From positions 116,973-180,972 of the forward strand of contig NZ_QNQU01000014.1 of NCBI RefSeq assembly GCF_003315595.1: a stretch of DNA of 64,000 bases, in the 5' to 3' direction. Shown here one piece after another: positions 26,575 to 35,126 of this stretch. A model generated the notes under the pieces. It was not told the origin of the DNA. It made no database searches and saw nothing but the letters and a program-made list of their open reading frames with translations. The number at the start of each line of letters is the position of its first letter. Positions within the stretch are counted from its first letter, which is position 1. This DNA comes from Pedobacter miscanthi. GTDB taxonomy: Bacteria > Bacteroidota > Bacteroidia > Sphingobacteriales > Sphingobacteriaceae. Both the position numbers and the translations under genes were made by a program.

Positions 26575-27465
26575 GTGAAAAGATTTACCATTCTATTTTT
26601 AGCACTCTTGTTTGGCAAGCGGATGCAGGCACAGGAGATCCAAAGCGCTTCAACCGACCACTCACCAACTTCGAAAAGTTTATTTAACCCTGAACATAAA
26701 AGGAATTTCTCGCGTAAAGGCGATTTCTTTTTCCACTGGGGATATAACAGCTCGTGGTATGGTAAAAGCGATATCAGATTTCAAGGACCGAACTACGATT
26801 TTACGCTGAAAGACGTAGTTGCGCACGACAGGCAATCGAAATTAAGCTGGGCTTATCTAAACCCTGGTTTGATTACGGTACCACAATATAATATCCGTCT
26901 GGGTTATTTTATCAAAGATAATTATAGCATTTCTATTGGCTGGGACCACATGAAATATGTAATGGATATCCCACAAACGGTAGCCATTACCGGTCATATC
27001 GGACCAAATATCTCTCCTACCAACACACCTACGGGTAATCTGGCCGGCGACTATAACGGACAGCAAATCAACGTAAAAGAAAGTATGCTTACTTATGAGC
27101 ATACCGATGGTTTTAATTATGCAAATATAGAGGTAGAGCGCTACGATGATATCTGGGTAGCACCAGGTGGCAATACATCTCTAACCTTAGAAACCGGTTT
27201 AGGTGGTGGCTTAATGGTTCCGCGTTCTGATGTACGTTTATTCGGTCAGGGGAGGAACAACCATTTCAGCATTTCGGGTTATGGTGTTTCGGCCAAAGTA
27301 GGGCTGAAATTTTACGTATGGAAAAATGTTTACCTGCAGAATACCACCAAGTTTGGTGCAACCAACTTAACCAATGTACATACCACCGGTTGGGATGAAT
27401 ACGATAAAGCCAGCCAAAAAATTAACTACATCGAAAATATGTGGCTGGTTGGGGTTCAGTTTTAA
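26575..27465 (+). CDS. Outer-membrane protein of unknown function
   Basis: The start is GTG 26575; the signal peptide is MKRFTILFLALLFGKRMQAQ (296 residues in all). The mature part (FFFHWGYNSSWYGKSDIRF, YNIRLGYFIKDNYSISIGWDHMKYVM, ISGYGVSAKVGLKFYVW) alternates as expected for a beta-barrel and ends NMWLVGVQF. Similar proteins are widespread and uncharacterised in Bacteroidota. The stop codon is followed nine bases later by a perfect terminator palindrome that also contains the stop codon of the convergent gene. Confidence 0.7.
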   Translation: MKRFTILFLALLFGKRMQAQEIQSASTDHSPTSKSLFNPEHKRNFSRKGDFFFHWGYNSSWYGKSDIRFQGPNYDFTLKDVVAHDRQSKLSWAYLNPGLITVPQYNIRLGYFIKDNYSISIGWDHMKYVMDIPQTVAITGHIGPNISPTNTPTGNLAGDYNGQQINVKESMLTYEHTDGFNYANIEVERYDDIWVAPGGNTSLTLETGLGGGLMVPRSDVRLFGQGRNNHFSISGYGVSAKVGLKFYVWKNVYLQNTTKFGATNLTNVHTTGWDEYDKASQKINYIENMWLVGVQF

Positions 27466-27473
27466 AGATATTG

Positions 27474-27498
27474 AAGGAGGCTTAAGCCTCCTTTTTTG
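27474..27498 (+). terminator. Terminator palindrome shared by convergent genes
   Basis: AAGGAGGCTTAAGCCTCCTT is a perfect palindrome followed by TTTTG. On the minus strand its centre contains the TAA stop of the gene at 27482-27862, so this terminator overlaps that gene's last codons. Confidence 0.85.
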
Positions 27499-27862
27499 TT
27501 TTAGCAGATAATGCTTCTTCTTTTCTCTCTTTAATTAAGGCTGCAATTTCTACAATCTGTTTAAAAGAAACATCGGCAATTAAGTTGCGGATACTTTCTT
27601 GCGTTAAATTCTTTTTAAGTCTGGTAATGGGATGGGTATCGGGAATAGTTTCATCTTTATCAGGTTGCCATGCAAAAAGATCGCTCGGCTCGCAGATTAA
27701 CAATTTGCATAATTTCTCGATATGATCCAGTTTTATCGACCGGGTTTTGCTATTCAAAATAAAGTGTGCCGAATGCGTGCTGAAACCCGCTTTAATCAGA
27801 AAGGTAGAAGGGCGCTCGATGCCTCTTGCAACAAAAATGGCGCCTACATTTAGGTGTAACAT
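27482..27862 (-). CDS. HTH (Cro/C1-type) transcriptional regulator
   Basis: The 126-residue protein contains an XRE-type helix-turn-helix at about residues 6-65 (VGAIFVARGIERPSTFLIKAGFS..., HFILNSKTRSIKLDHIEKLCKLLICEPSDLF). The last part, PSDLFAW, is the usual end of this domain. The C-terminal half is charged and may form a helix for dimerisation. Target genes unknown. The upstream 440-base AT-rich region may hold its operator. Confidence 0.8.
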   Translation of the reverse strand: MLHLNVGAIFVARGIERPSTFLIKAGFSTHSAHFILNSKTRSIKLDHIEKLCKLLICEPSDLFAWQPDKDETIPDTHPITRLKKNLTQESIRNLIADVSFKQIVEIAALIKERKEEALSAKTKKEA

Positions 27863-28303
27863 ATTGTAAATCTATTAAGTGATAAAAAATAACATTCAAT
27901 TTATCAGGGATGATTTAACAATATGTATCGCGGTACCTCAAACCGCAATGCACCATTGCATAGTTTAAATATAAGGATTAAAAATATAAAATGTAGTAAG
28001 GAGAAACATAAACGTATTTTGAAGAAATTAAAAATACATTTAAACTAACTTAAATCCAGTTTGAAGAAAGATAAACGCAGTATGTATAAACTAAAAGTAT
28101 GTTTTAATTAAAATAATATAGCTTTCAGTTAGTATAAATATAGTTGAGAAAAACACAAATGAAATTGATAAAAACTAAAAATTTTAATCAAAAATTGATT
28201 GTCGATACCCTGAATTTATTTCAGGAGCTTCATTATATAACGGATTGTTTCACTGGCTGAGTACGCCATAATCGCTTTACGCAGGTTGCATAACGTCTGG
28301 CTT
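27863..28303. other. AT-rich intergenic region
   Basis: No gene is visible. The region is very AT-rich with several near-repeats such as TATAAACTAAAAGTATG. A CCTGAATTTATTTCAGGA hairpin fragment of the repeat family seen at 2826 occurs at 28207-28232. Confidence 0.55.
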
Positions 28304-28753
28304 TTATTCACAATCCAGCAACCTCCTGTGATAGTTGATTTGTCCTAAATGGTAAGTTAAATGTGTGGCGAGGTGAACGAGGAAAAATCCGGTTGTGGTT
28401 TTTTCTTCAAATACCAATAGCGGATATTCACCATCAATTTGTTCGTTGGTAAGGTGTTCTAAAGTTTCGTCAATAGCTTTTGCCGTTTCTTCGATCATGT
28501 TAATGAGTTGCTGCTTTGGGATATCTTTTAACGAAAATTCGAGTTCTCGGTTCCGGATATAACCTGTGCCGCCAAGGGTTGCACCGATGTAAGTATTCAG
28601 GTTACCGATAAGGTGGAGACAAAGGTTACCTGCCGGATTTGTTATTGCCTGATCTATACGCCATAGGTTAGCTTCATTCCGGTAGGCTTCTATCTCTGCT
28701 TTCAGCCTGGTTAGATCGCGGTTAAAGAGTTTTTTTAGGGTTTCGGTAAGCAT
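28304..28753 (-). CDS. DinB-superfamily protein (DUF1572-like)
   Basis: The 149-residue protein is a four-helix-bundle type. It has NLCLHLIGNLNTYIGATLG near residue 45, with a metal-binding His, and the late HLATHLTYHLGQINYHRR with further His residues, the typical DinB metal triad arrangement. Bacterial members include damage-inducible proteins and thiol-dependent enzymes; the role here is unknown. It lies nine bases downstream of the exported-protein gene on the same strand and is probably co-transcribed with it. Confidence 0.8.
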   Translation of the reverse strand: MLTETLKKLFNRDLTRLKAEIEAYRNEANLWRIDQAITNPAGNLCLHLIGNLNTYIGATLGGTGYIRNRELEFSLKDIPKQQLINMIEETAKAIDETLEHLTNEQIDGEYPLLVFEEKTTTGFFLVHLATHLTYHLGQINYHRRLLDCE

Positions 28754-28762
28754 GTTCAGGTT

Positions 28763-29527
28763 TTAAAAGGTAATTTTTTTAGCAGGTTGTGATAAAATTT
28801 CTGTACCGGCTTTACTGATCACCAATAATGCAGGTGGAGAATCTTTTTCGCCCATTACGGTAATGAAACAGGTATAAAGGTAATCGCCGCTTTTAAACTG
28901 GTAGTTGTGGTTGCCCCCACTGCCATCGGGTGTCCACTTGCCATTATTTAAAACCAGTTTAGGTTTATCGCTCATTTTACTTTTTAGTGGCCAGGCGGCA
29001 TAACGGTAATTGTTATTGCCAAGATCGTCAATCCTGATGCGGAATTGAGCCGTTTCGAAAACCAAAACCGGTTGTATAAAATTACTTAAGGAGGGGTGAA
29101 GACTGGTTTTTTCGGCGTTGATTAACCTGGCCTGTTCTTTGGCTTCTAACCGCGATTGATGGTTAACGGCAATGAGTTTGCCATTGGTGTCGAGCCATAA
29201 CTCGCCGTTTAAAAACATAATGCCACGCCAGCCAACCGCATCCCAATCGGTATCGGGTTTAGAATTGACGATCTTTTTGGTTAAGTTATCATCAAAAATC
29301 TCTTTGTAACGTTTTATAAATTCCTGCTTGTTTTTAATGGCTGGGATAGGGTAAGCCCTTTTTAAGGGGTAGGCAATTTTACTGCTCAGTTTTTCGATAT
29401 TGCCACTTTTAACAACAGAGATGAAAGCAGTAACCACGGGGCGGTATTTTTTATCGAGTGTTTGATCCTGTGCGTGCGTTAAACTGGCGATACTTATTAA
29501 TAAAACTGCAAATAATATTTTTTTCAT
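28763..29527 (-). CDS. Exported protein of unknown function
   Basis: This 254-residue protein has a signal peptide (MKKILFAVLLISIASLTHAQ). The first half has a helical region, YRPVVTAFISVVKSGNIEKLSSKI, and WRGIMFLNGELWLDTNGKLIAVNH, reminiscent of NTF2-like pockets. The second half, FRIRIDDLGNNNYRYAAWPL...LVLNNGKWTPDGSGGNHNYQF, looks like a small beta-rich domain. I recognise no named family. It is probably periplasmic and co-transcribed with the DinB-type gene. Confidence 0.65.
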   Translation of the reverse strand: MKKILFAVLLISIASLTHAQDQTLDKKYRPVVTAFISVVKSGNIEKLSSKIAYPLKRAYPIPAIKNKQEFIKRYKEIFDDNLTKKIVNSKPDTDWDAVGWRGIMFLNGELWLDTNGKLIAVNHQSRLEAKEQARLINAEKTSLHPSLSNFIQPVLVFETAQFRIRIDDLGNNNYRYAAWPLKSKMSDKPKLVLNNGKWTPDGSGGNHNYQFKSGDYLYTCFITVMGEKDSPPALLVISKAGTEILSQPAKKITF

Positions 29528-30532
29528 AAGGTGATGTGTAGGTAAACGAAGATAATTGTTTTAATATAAAAACAGATCAATGTGTTTTGGAATTTGATGG
29601 TTCGTGGTGACACGAACCATGGCGATTGGTGGGATTTGGAGCGGAAACCGTTGTGAATAAACCCAATTGTAGCGAACACGAAGTGAAACGGAGTAAAGCG
29701 AAAAGCGGGACTGAAAGCCGCCAGGAATTACTGCACATTCATTTCCATATCCCTAAATAAATCTGTTTTTTAGGGAAGCGCAGGGTTTGTGCATATCAAT
29801 AATTTTCTTCCCGTTTTACGCTTGTACGCTTTGCTACCTCGTACCTCGTTGCTGCAGGGTACTGCTTCAACCGGGGCTAAATGGCAGGGGCAGTGTTTCA
29901 TATTGGGGTTTTGGGTGCAGAAACTGTTGTAAATAAACCCGATTGTAGCGAACACGAAGTGAAACGGAGTAAAGCGAAAAGCGGGACTGAAAGCCGCCAG
30001 GAATTACTGCACGTTCATTTCCATATTCCTGAATAAATCTGTTTTTTAGGGAAGCGCAGGGTTTGTGCATAGCAATAAGTTTCGTCCCGTTTTACGCTTG
30101 TACGCTTTCCCGAAAATTTCGGGATACCTCGTTGCTGCAGGGTACCGCTTCAACCGCCCGCCTGCAACGGGCAGGGGGCTAAATGGCAGGGGCAGTATTT
30201 CATATTGGGGGTTGTATGGTGAAAAGATTATGGTTCGTGGTGACACGAACCATGGCGATTGGGACACGAACAAGGCGATTGGATTATGGTTCGTGAGGAC
30301 ACAAACCATGCGATTGATATAAATCTGTGTTTATCTGTGTGCATCTGTGGTTAAAAAACCCTTCTAGATATAGGTTAATGTATGAAGAATCATGGTTCGT
30401 GAGGACACGAACCATGGCGATTGGAGACATGAGCCCTAGCCATATAGTATTGAAAAAATATTATCCATGGCGATATGTACCAAAAAAGCCCCAAATTTCT
30501 TCGAGGCTTTTCTTTTCGTTGGTCATCTGATT
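29528..30532. repeat. About 1 kb of intergenic repeats
   Basis: A 277-base-period direct repeat starts at 29643 and at 29920 (GTAGCGAACACGAAGTGAAA... to ...GGCTAAATGGCAGGGGCAGT). Four GGTTCGTG/CACGAACC hairpins lie at 29599-29618, 30232-30251, 30288-30307 and 30394-30413. AAATCTGTGTTTATCTGTGT is at 30324. Open frames here are chance frames in repeats. Confidence 0.8.
30482..30512 (-). terminator. Terminator of the GIN-domain gene
   Basis: On the minus strand AAAAGCC and GGGCTTTTTT form a stem ending in a T-run, about 20 bases after the stop codon. Confidence 0.7.
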
Positions 30533-31264
30533 TTATAATTTCCTTACACCACCCGAACCGATAACGGTTTTATCGATGGTTGGATTACCAGCGTAATTTA
30601 CACTTCCTGATCCGCTGATCACAGCCCTGATGCTTTCGCTTACCGCCATATTTACGGTTCCTGATCCGCTAATGGTACTGTTTAATGTTTTTGTAGAAAA
30701 AGATCTACCCGACAGCGTACCGGAACTGCTGATTACCACTTTGGCATGATCTGCACCACCTGTAATGTTTATGGAGCCTGAACCGCTGATTACGCCACTA
30801 TAATCGTCTACATCGGCCGAGACTTTAATGTTGCCCGAACCGCTTACAGTTGTTGTTAAATTGCCCGTGCTGATTTTTCCGTTAACGGTTAGGTTACCAG
30901 AACCGCTTATGGTTAAGCTGGCCAGTTCTTTTGCCGTTACATAAGCCGTGATTTTTTTGCCTTCGTATTTGTTAGACCAGCTTCGGATGCTGGTTTGCGG
31001 ACGGATAACCAATACACCACTTTTTACTTCTGTAACGATGGTGGCAATGGCCTCAGCGTCGCCCTCTAAACGGCAGCTTTCGGTATTTCCTAAAGTAATA
31101 ATTACATTAATAGGGCCGGCACCTGCCACACCATTGAAGTTTTTAACGTCGCGCTCGTCACTTCTGCTGCCTGATATACTGATACCGGTACTGTTTTTTG
31201 CAATTGCGTTAAAGCCAGCGGTTAAGGTTAATGATGCCAATAATATTGCAAATACTTTTTTCAT
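30533..31264 (-). CDS. Head GIN domain (DUF2807) exported protein
   Basis: The 243-residue protein has a signal peptide ending FNAIA, then the DUF2807 pattern: VKNFNGVAGAGPINVIITLGN, LTISGSGNLTVNGKI, and repeated SGSGxIxI/V turns (at least six), forming an auto-transporter-like right-handed beta-helix. Proteins with this domain are abundant in Bacteroidota; their biochemical role is not settled. The product is probably periplasmic or outer-membrane-associated. It stands before the M1 peptidase gene on the same strand, with an inverted repeat of the 20787 type between. Confidence 0.88.
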   Translation of the reverse strand: MKKVFAILLASLTLTAGFNAIAKNSTGISISGSRSDERDVKNFNGVAGAGPINVIITLGNTESCRLEGDAEAIATIVTEVKSGVLVIRPQTSIRSWSNKYEGKKITAYVTAKELASLTISGSGNLTVNGKISTGNLTTTVSGSGNIKVSADVDDYSGVISGSGSINITGGADHAKVVISSSGTLSGRSFSTKTLNSTISGSGTVNMAVSESIRAVISGSGSVNYAGNPTIDKTVIGSGGVRKL

Positions 31265-31362
31265 GGTTATAGATTTTATTTTTTAGATGAATAATGGTCT
31301 TTTCTTATAAGACGGTTGTTTTTAAGAAAAGTTGCACAAATGCAAAATTATCGCAACTAACC

Positions 31363-31416
31363 GACTTCCGAAGTTGGCCAGGTTATAGCCCCGGTGAAAC
31401 TTCGGAAGTTGGGCCG
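31363..31416. repeat. Inverted repeat (ACTTCCGAAGTTGG type)
   Basis: GACTTCCGAAGTTGGCC at the left and AACTTCGGAAGTTGGGCC at the right contain a 12-base inverted match. It lies just after the stop of the M1 gene and resembles the elements after serS. Confidence 0.6.
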
Positions 31417-31420
31417 GGAG

Positions 31421-33073
31421 TTACCCTTTCTTAACGTTAATATAAAAGAGCGGATCGTGTTTAAAATTATCCGCGTTTATGCTGGCATCAATTTTAATGG
31501 TTTTCCAATCGTTTGTAGGTTTAATTAATGTATAAGCGCCGGCTTTTAAGGTTACGCGCACAGGCATATCGAAACCTTTAACATCGGTTATCCAGCGGTA
31601 AGATAAACTACCCTTATCTATTTTATATTCTAAAACAGGAATTTTGGTATAGCGTAGATACTGATCAAAAATCTTATCGAGTTTTAAACCGCTTTGTTTG
31701 GCGATATAATTTTCTATCTGCACCGTGGTTACGGTTTGGTGGTAAAAAGTTTTGTTCAGTCCGCGGAGGATCTGTCTGAATTTTTCATCATTATTGATCA
31801 GCTGACGGATGATGCTAATCAGGTTTGCTCCTTTAGGGTACATATCACCCGAACCTTCTTTATTTACACCATAAGGACCGATTACCGGAATATCGTTCCG
31901 GATAATTTTTTGCAGTCCGATTACATATTCATCGGCAGCAGCTTTGCTCTCGGTACATTCGGTAAACAATACTTCCGAGTAATTGGTAAAACCTTCGTGC
32001 ACCCACATATCGCCAATATCTTTTGAAGTGATGTTGTTGCCAAACCATTCGTGGCCGCTCTCGTGTATGGTGATAAAATCCCACTTTAATCCATGACCAG
32101 TCCCGCTTAAATCGCGTCCTAAATAACCCTGTTTAAACTGGTTGCCATAAGCTACGGCACTCTGGTGCTCCATACCCAAATGCGGTGCCTGAACAAGTTT
32201 GTAACCATCTTTATACCAGGGGTAAGGGCCGAACCAGTATTCGAAACATTTTATCATGGGTTTAACATCAGCATCCCAGTGCGGACGGGCTTTTGCGCTG
32301 TCGGTTTGTAAGGCCCAGAAATCGATACTTAGTTTCCCGTTTTCTCCGTTATAGCTATCCTGCCAGTGCGCATATTTGCCAATATAAAAGGTTACATCGT
32401 AATTGTTGATGGGATTGCCTACAAACCAGTTGTGCTGTTGATAACCATCGGGCTGATCTACAGTACTCCTTAATCTACCGTTCGATATCTCCTGCAAGGT
32501 TTTAGGTACGCTGATGCTGATCAACATGCTATCTACCTCGTCGCTCTGGTGATCTTTATTAGGCCACCATACACTGGCACCTAAACCCTGGCAGGCTACA
32601 GAAACAAAAGGATTGCCTGCCGCATCTTTTTTGAAAATGAAACCACCATCCCAGGGTGGTGTTTTGGCGACAGTTGGATTACCGGAGTAAAAAACGGTGA
32701 ATTTATCTTTACTACCTTTTTTTACTGCTTTGGGGAAGGTTACAAAAACAGCATTAAACTCGCGGGTAAAAGGCAGGTTGGTTCCTTTGTATACAACTTT
32801 ATCTACTTTTAGGTTATCAAAAAGATCGAACTGAAGTTTGGTAAAATCCTGTGTGGCGGTAAAGGCAAATTCGTTGCTTCCGGCGATTGATTTCTGGTCA
32901 ATATCGATTTTCACATCCAGGTGGTAGTAATTAATATCGTAGCAGCTACGTAAAGGTGTAAGTGTTCCACGCAGGCTATCGGCCCTTGAATTTACCTGGT
33001 TTTTGCCGAGTAGTTGTGCCTTTGCAGCAGGAATACTGAAAGCAAGGGCGAAAAGAATAAATAGTTTTTTCAT
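31421..33073 (-). CDS. M1-family metallopeptidase (aminopeptidase)
   Basis: The 550-residue protein has a signal peptide (AFSIPAAKAQ). The zinc site is HESGHEWFGNN (His337, Glu338, His341) with the third ligand Glu360 in WVHEGFTNY, the exact M1 spacing. The exopeptidase element is LGMEHQSAV, in place of the classical GAMEN. M1 enzymes release N-terminal residues from peptides. This one is secreted to the periplasm or beyond. Two S15-type peptidase-like hydrolases follow upstream on the same strand, so the group may break down peptides, including proline-containing ones (inference). Confidence 0.92.
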   Translation of the reverse strand: MKKLFILFALAFSIPAAKAQLLGKNQVNSRADSLRGTLTPLRSCYDINYYHLDVKIDIDQKSIAGSNEFAFTATQDFTKLQFDLFDNLKVDKVVYKGTNLPFTREFNAVFVTFPKAVKKGSKDKFTVFYSGNPTVAKTPPWDGGFIFKKDAAGNPFVSVACQGLGASVWWPNKDHQSDEVDSMLISISVPKTLQEISNGRLRSTVDQPDGYQQHNWFVGNPINNYDVTFYIGKYAHWQDSYNGENGKLSIDFWALQTDSAKARPHWDADVKPMIKCFEYWFGPYPWYKDGYKLVQAPHLGMEHQSAVAYGNQFKQGYLGRDLSGTGHGLKWDFITIHESGHEWFGNNITSKDIGDMWVHEGFTNYSEVLFTECTESKAAADEYVIGLQKIIRNDIPVIGPYGVNKEGSGDMYPKGANLISIIRQLINNDEKFRQILRGLNKTFYHQTVTTVQIENYIAKQSGLKLDKIFDQYLRYTKIPVLEYKIDKGSLSYRWITDVKGFDMPVRVTLKAGAYTLIKPTNDWKTIKIDASINADNFKHDPLFYINVKKG

Positions 33074-33098
33074 TTATTTATTAATTGGATAAATTTCC

Positions 33099-33118
33099 GG
33101 TTCGTGGCGACACAAACC
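33099..33118. repeat. GGTTCGTG hairpin, single copy
   Basis: GGTTCGTGGCGACACAAACC is a hairpin between the M1 and the first S15-type gene, the same family as in the terminal array. Confidence 0.75.
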
Positions 33119-33143
33119 GGGGCTTTTGCAATAACGATTTAGC

Positions 33144-35009
33144 TTATTTTATCACATCAACCTCAATAAAGCTGTCGTTAAAAACGGTTTGTGTGGCTTT
33201 AATATAATCGGCTTCGGTTGCTTTATAAGGGTTTTCTACAAACTTTTGAGGGTTACGGGCAAATAACGGAAATGCCGTGCTTTGCACCTGGATCATAATC
33301 TTATGTCCTTTTTTAAAGGTATGCAATACATCCTGCAATTGAAAGTTCACCTCTGTTTTTTGGTTGGCTACTAAAGCTTCCGGTTTTTCGAAACTGTTGC
33401 GGAAACGGGCCGGCATTACCTCCGAACGTACCATTTGCCAGTAATTGCTCAAGGTAATGTTCTTGTTCGGCATATAGGGGTTATTCGGTTCATCAGCAGG
33501 GTATACATCGATTAGTTTTACGATAAAATCGGCATCGGTACCGGTGGTAGCAATTTTAAGGTGCGACATGATCTCGCCACCCAAGGTAATGTCGTTATCC
33601 AGTATGTCGGTTTGATATACCAAAACATCAGGCCTTCTGCCTGCAAAACGCTGGTCTTCGCTCATGTAATTGTGCGGTGTAAAACCCAATGTGGTGGTTA
33701 AATCTTCGGTATATGGAACAGGTTTTAACGGATCGCTGATGTAGTTTACAGAACCCGCAGTTGCAGGAGCAGTCATGCTCAGTTTACCATCTACTCCCAG
33801 ATATAATTTTTGTTTGCTGGCTTTTTCTGTCGGCCATTTACTAAAGGTTTCCCATTGTTTTTTGCCGGTATCAAACATATAGGCTTCTGGCAGGCCCGAG
33901 TTTTTATCGCCATTGCCTTTTAAGAAATGGTTAAAGAATTTAGCTTCAATTTCTTTTTGGTAAAAAGTGGCAATGCTATCGCCGAAATATACATTGCTGT
34001 GCGTGGTATGGCCTGTTTCGCGGCTCCATCTGCCATGCCCGAATGGTCCCATAACGATGGTATTATAGGCATTTGGATTTTTCTTTTCGATGGTTTTATA
34101 AATGTTTAACGGGCCTGATAAATCTTCGGCATCGTACCAGCCGCCTACCAGCATTACTGCAGGTTTAATGGTGTTATAATGTTTTAACAAACCACGTTTT
34201 TGCCAAAACTCATCATAGTTTGGGTGGTTAACGGTTTCCTGCCAGTAGAAATTATTTTTATAATATTTATCGGCATTGGTTAAAGGACCAAGATCTAAAG
34301 CAAACTGATAACCATCTTTGGTTTTTGGTAAAATCATCTGGTTGTTGTACCAGGGTTTTGAGGTGGTATCTGTTTTCTGTACACCAAACACAGGGAAAGT
34401 AAAAAAGTAACTCTGCAAAAATGATCCGTTGTGGTGAAAATCATCAAAGAAGAAATCAGAAATAGGTGCCTGCGGAGATGAAGCTTTTAACGCCGGGTGA
34501 TTACTTAAAATTCCTGCTGCGGTGTAAAAGCCCGGGTAAGAGATTCCCCATTGCCCCACTTTACCGTTGTTATTGGCCACATTTTTAACCAGCCAGTCGA
34601 TGGTGTCGTAAGTATCCGAACCTTCGTCTACATCTTTTTTGCTTTTTTTATTGTCGATTACTGGTGTCATGTTTGTCCAGGTGCCTTCGCTTTTCCAGCG
34701 TCCGCGCACATCCTGCATGACCACGATATAACCTTCTTTCATCATCAGTTCTGAAGGGCCTAAACGTGCCGGAAATTTATCTTCCCCGTAAGGCGCCACT
34801 CCATAACAGGTACGCTGCATAATCATAGGATATTTTTTATCCTTTGCCGCATCTTTAGGGGTGTAAATTGCGGTAAAAAGTTTAGTGCCATCGCGCATGG
34901 GGATATAAACTTCTTTTTTAGTATAATTTGCTTTGGGATATCCTGTATCGCTTTGTGCAAAGGCAGAAGATGCCGATAGCAGGATGATGATGAGTTTAAG
35001 ATATTTCAT
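33144..35009 (-). CDS. CocE/NonD (X-Pro dipeptidyl-peptidase S15-like) hydrolase, copy 1
   Basis: S15/CocE hydrolases are serine alpha/beta-hydrolases acting on acyl or proline peptides. The start is ATG 35009 (MKYLKLIIILLSASSAFAQ, 621 residues); a longer frame would add residues MSCHPEPVEG, translated from a palindromic repeat. The nucleophile is Ser157 in GISYPGF, the acid Asp lies in GGWYDAEDLSG and the His in GPFGHGRWS. The C-terminal jelly-roll (SHLKIATTGTDADFIVKLIDVYP) is the S15 C domain. Exported. Its paralogue lies next upstream. Confidence 0.9.
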   Translation of the reverse strand: MKYLKLIIILLSASSAFAQSDTGYPKANYTKKEVYIPMRDGTKLFTAIYTPKDAAKDKKYPMIMQRTCYGVAPYGEDKFPARLGPSELMMKEGYIVVMQDVRGRWKSEGTWTNMTPVIDNKKSKKDVDEGSDTYDTIDWLVKNVANNNGKVGQWGISYPGFYTAAGILSNHPALKASSPQAPISDFFFDDFHHNGSFLQSYFFTFPVFGVQKTDTTSKPWYNNQMILPKTKDGYQFALDLGPLTNADKYYKNNFYWQETVNHPNYDEFWQKRGLLKHYNTIKPAVMLVGGWYDAEDLSGPLNIYKTIEKKNPNAYNTIVMGPFGHGRWSRETGHTTHSNVYFGDSIATFYQKEIEAKFFNHFLKGNGDKNSGLPEAYMFDTGKKQWETFSKWPTEKASKQKLYLGVDGKLSMTAPATAGSVNYISDPLKPVPYTEDLTTTLGFTPHNYMSEDQRFAGRRPDVLVYQTDILDNDITLGGEIMSHLKIATTGTDADFIVKLIDVYPADEPNNPYMPNKNITLSNYWQMVRSEVMPARFRNSFEKPEALVANQKTEVNFQLQDVLHTFKKGHKIMIQVQSTAFPLFARNPQKFVENPYKATEADYIKATQTVFNDSFIEVDVIK

Positions 35010-35041
35010 TTTTTTTGAATAAAAGTTAAGTTGTTGTTGTA

Positions 35042-35111
35042 GTCCTTCGACAGGCTCAGGATGACAACTCAATAGTTAAAGTTTGCCTTCCGGTTCGTGA
35101 GGACACGAACC
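35042..35111. repeat. CTTCGACAGGCTCAGGATGAC repeat plus GGTTCGTG hairpin
   Basis: The first part is the widespread GTCATCCTGAGCCTGTCGAA element; the second is GGTTCGTGAGGACACGAACC at 35092-35111. Together they fill the gap between the two S15-type genes. Confidence 0.75.
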
Positions 35112-35126
35112 GGAGTGGGGGCGGGT

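Noticed and set aside
29770..30530. Small open frames of 60-87 codons in the repeat region
   Set aside because: They are translations of direct repeats and hairpins, occur on both strands, and repeat the same peptide with each DNA copy.
35010..35072. N-terminal extension MSCHPEPVEG of the S15-type hydrolase
   Set aside because: It is encoded by a palindromic repeat; a good signal peptide starts at ATG 35009.
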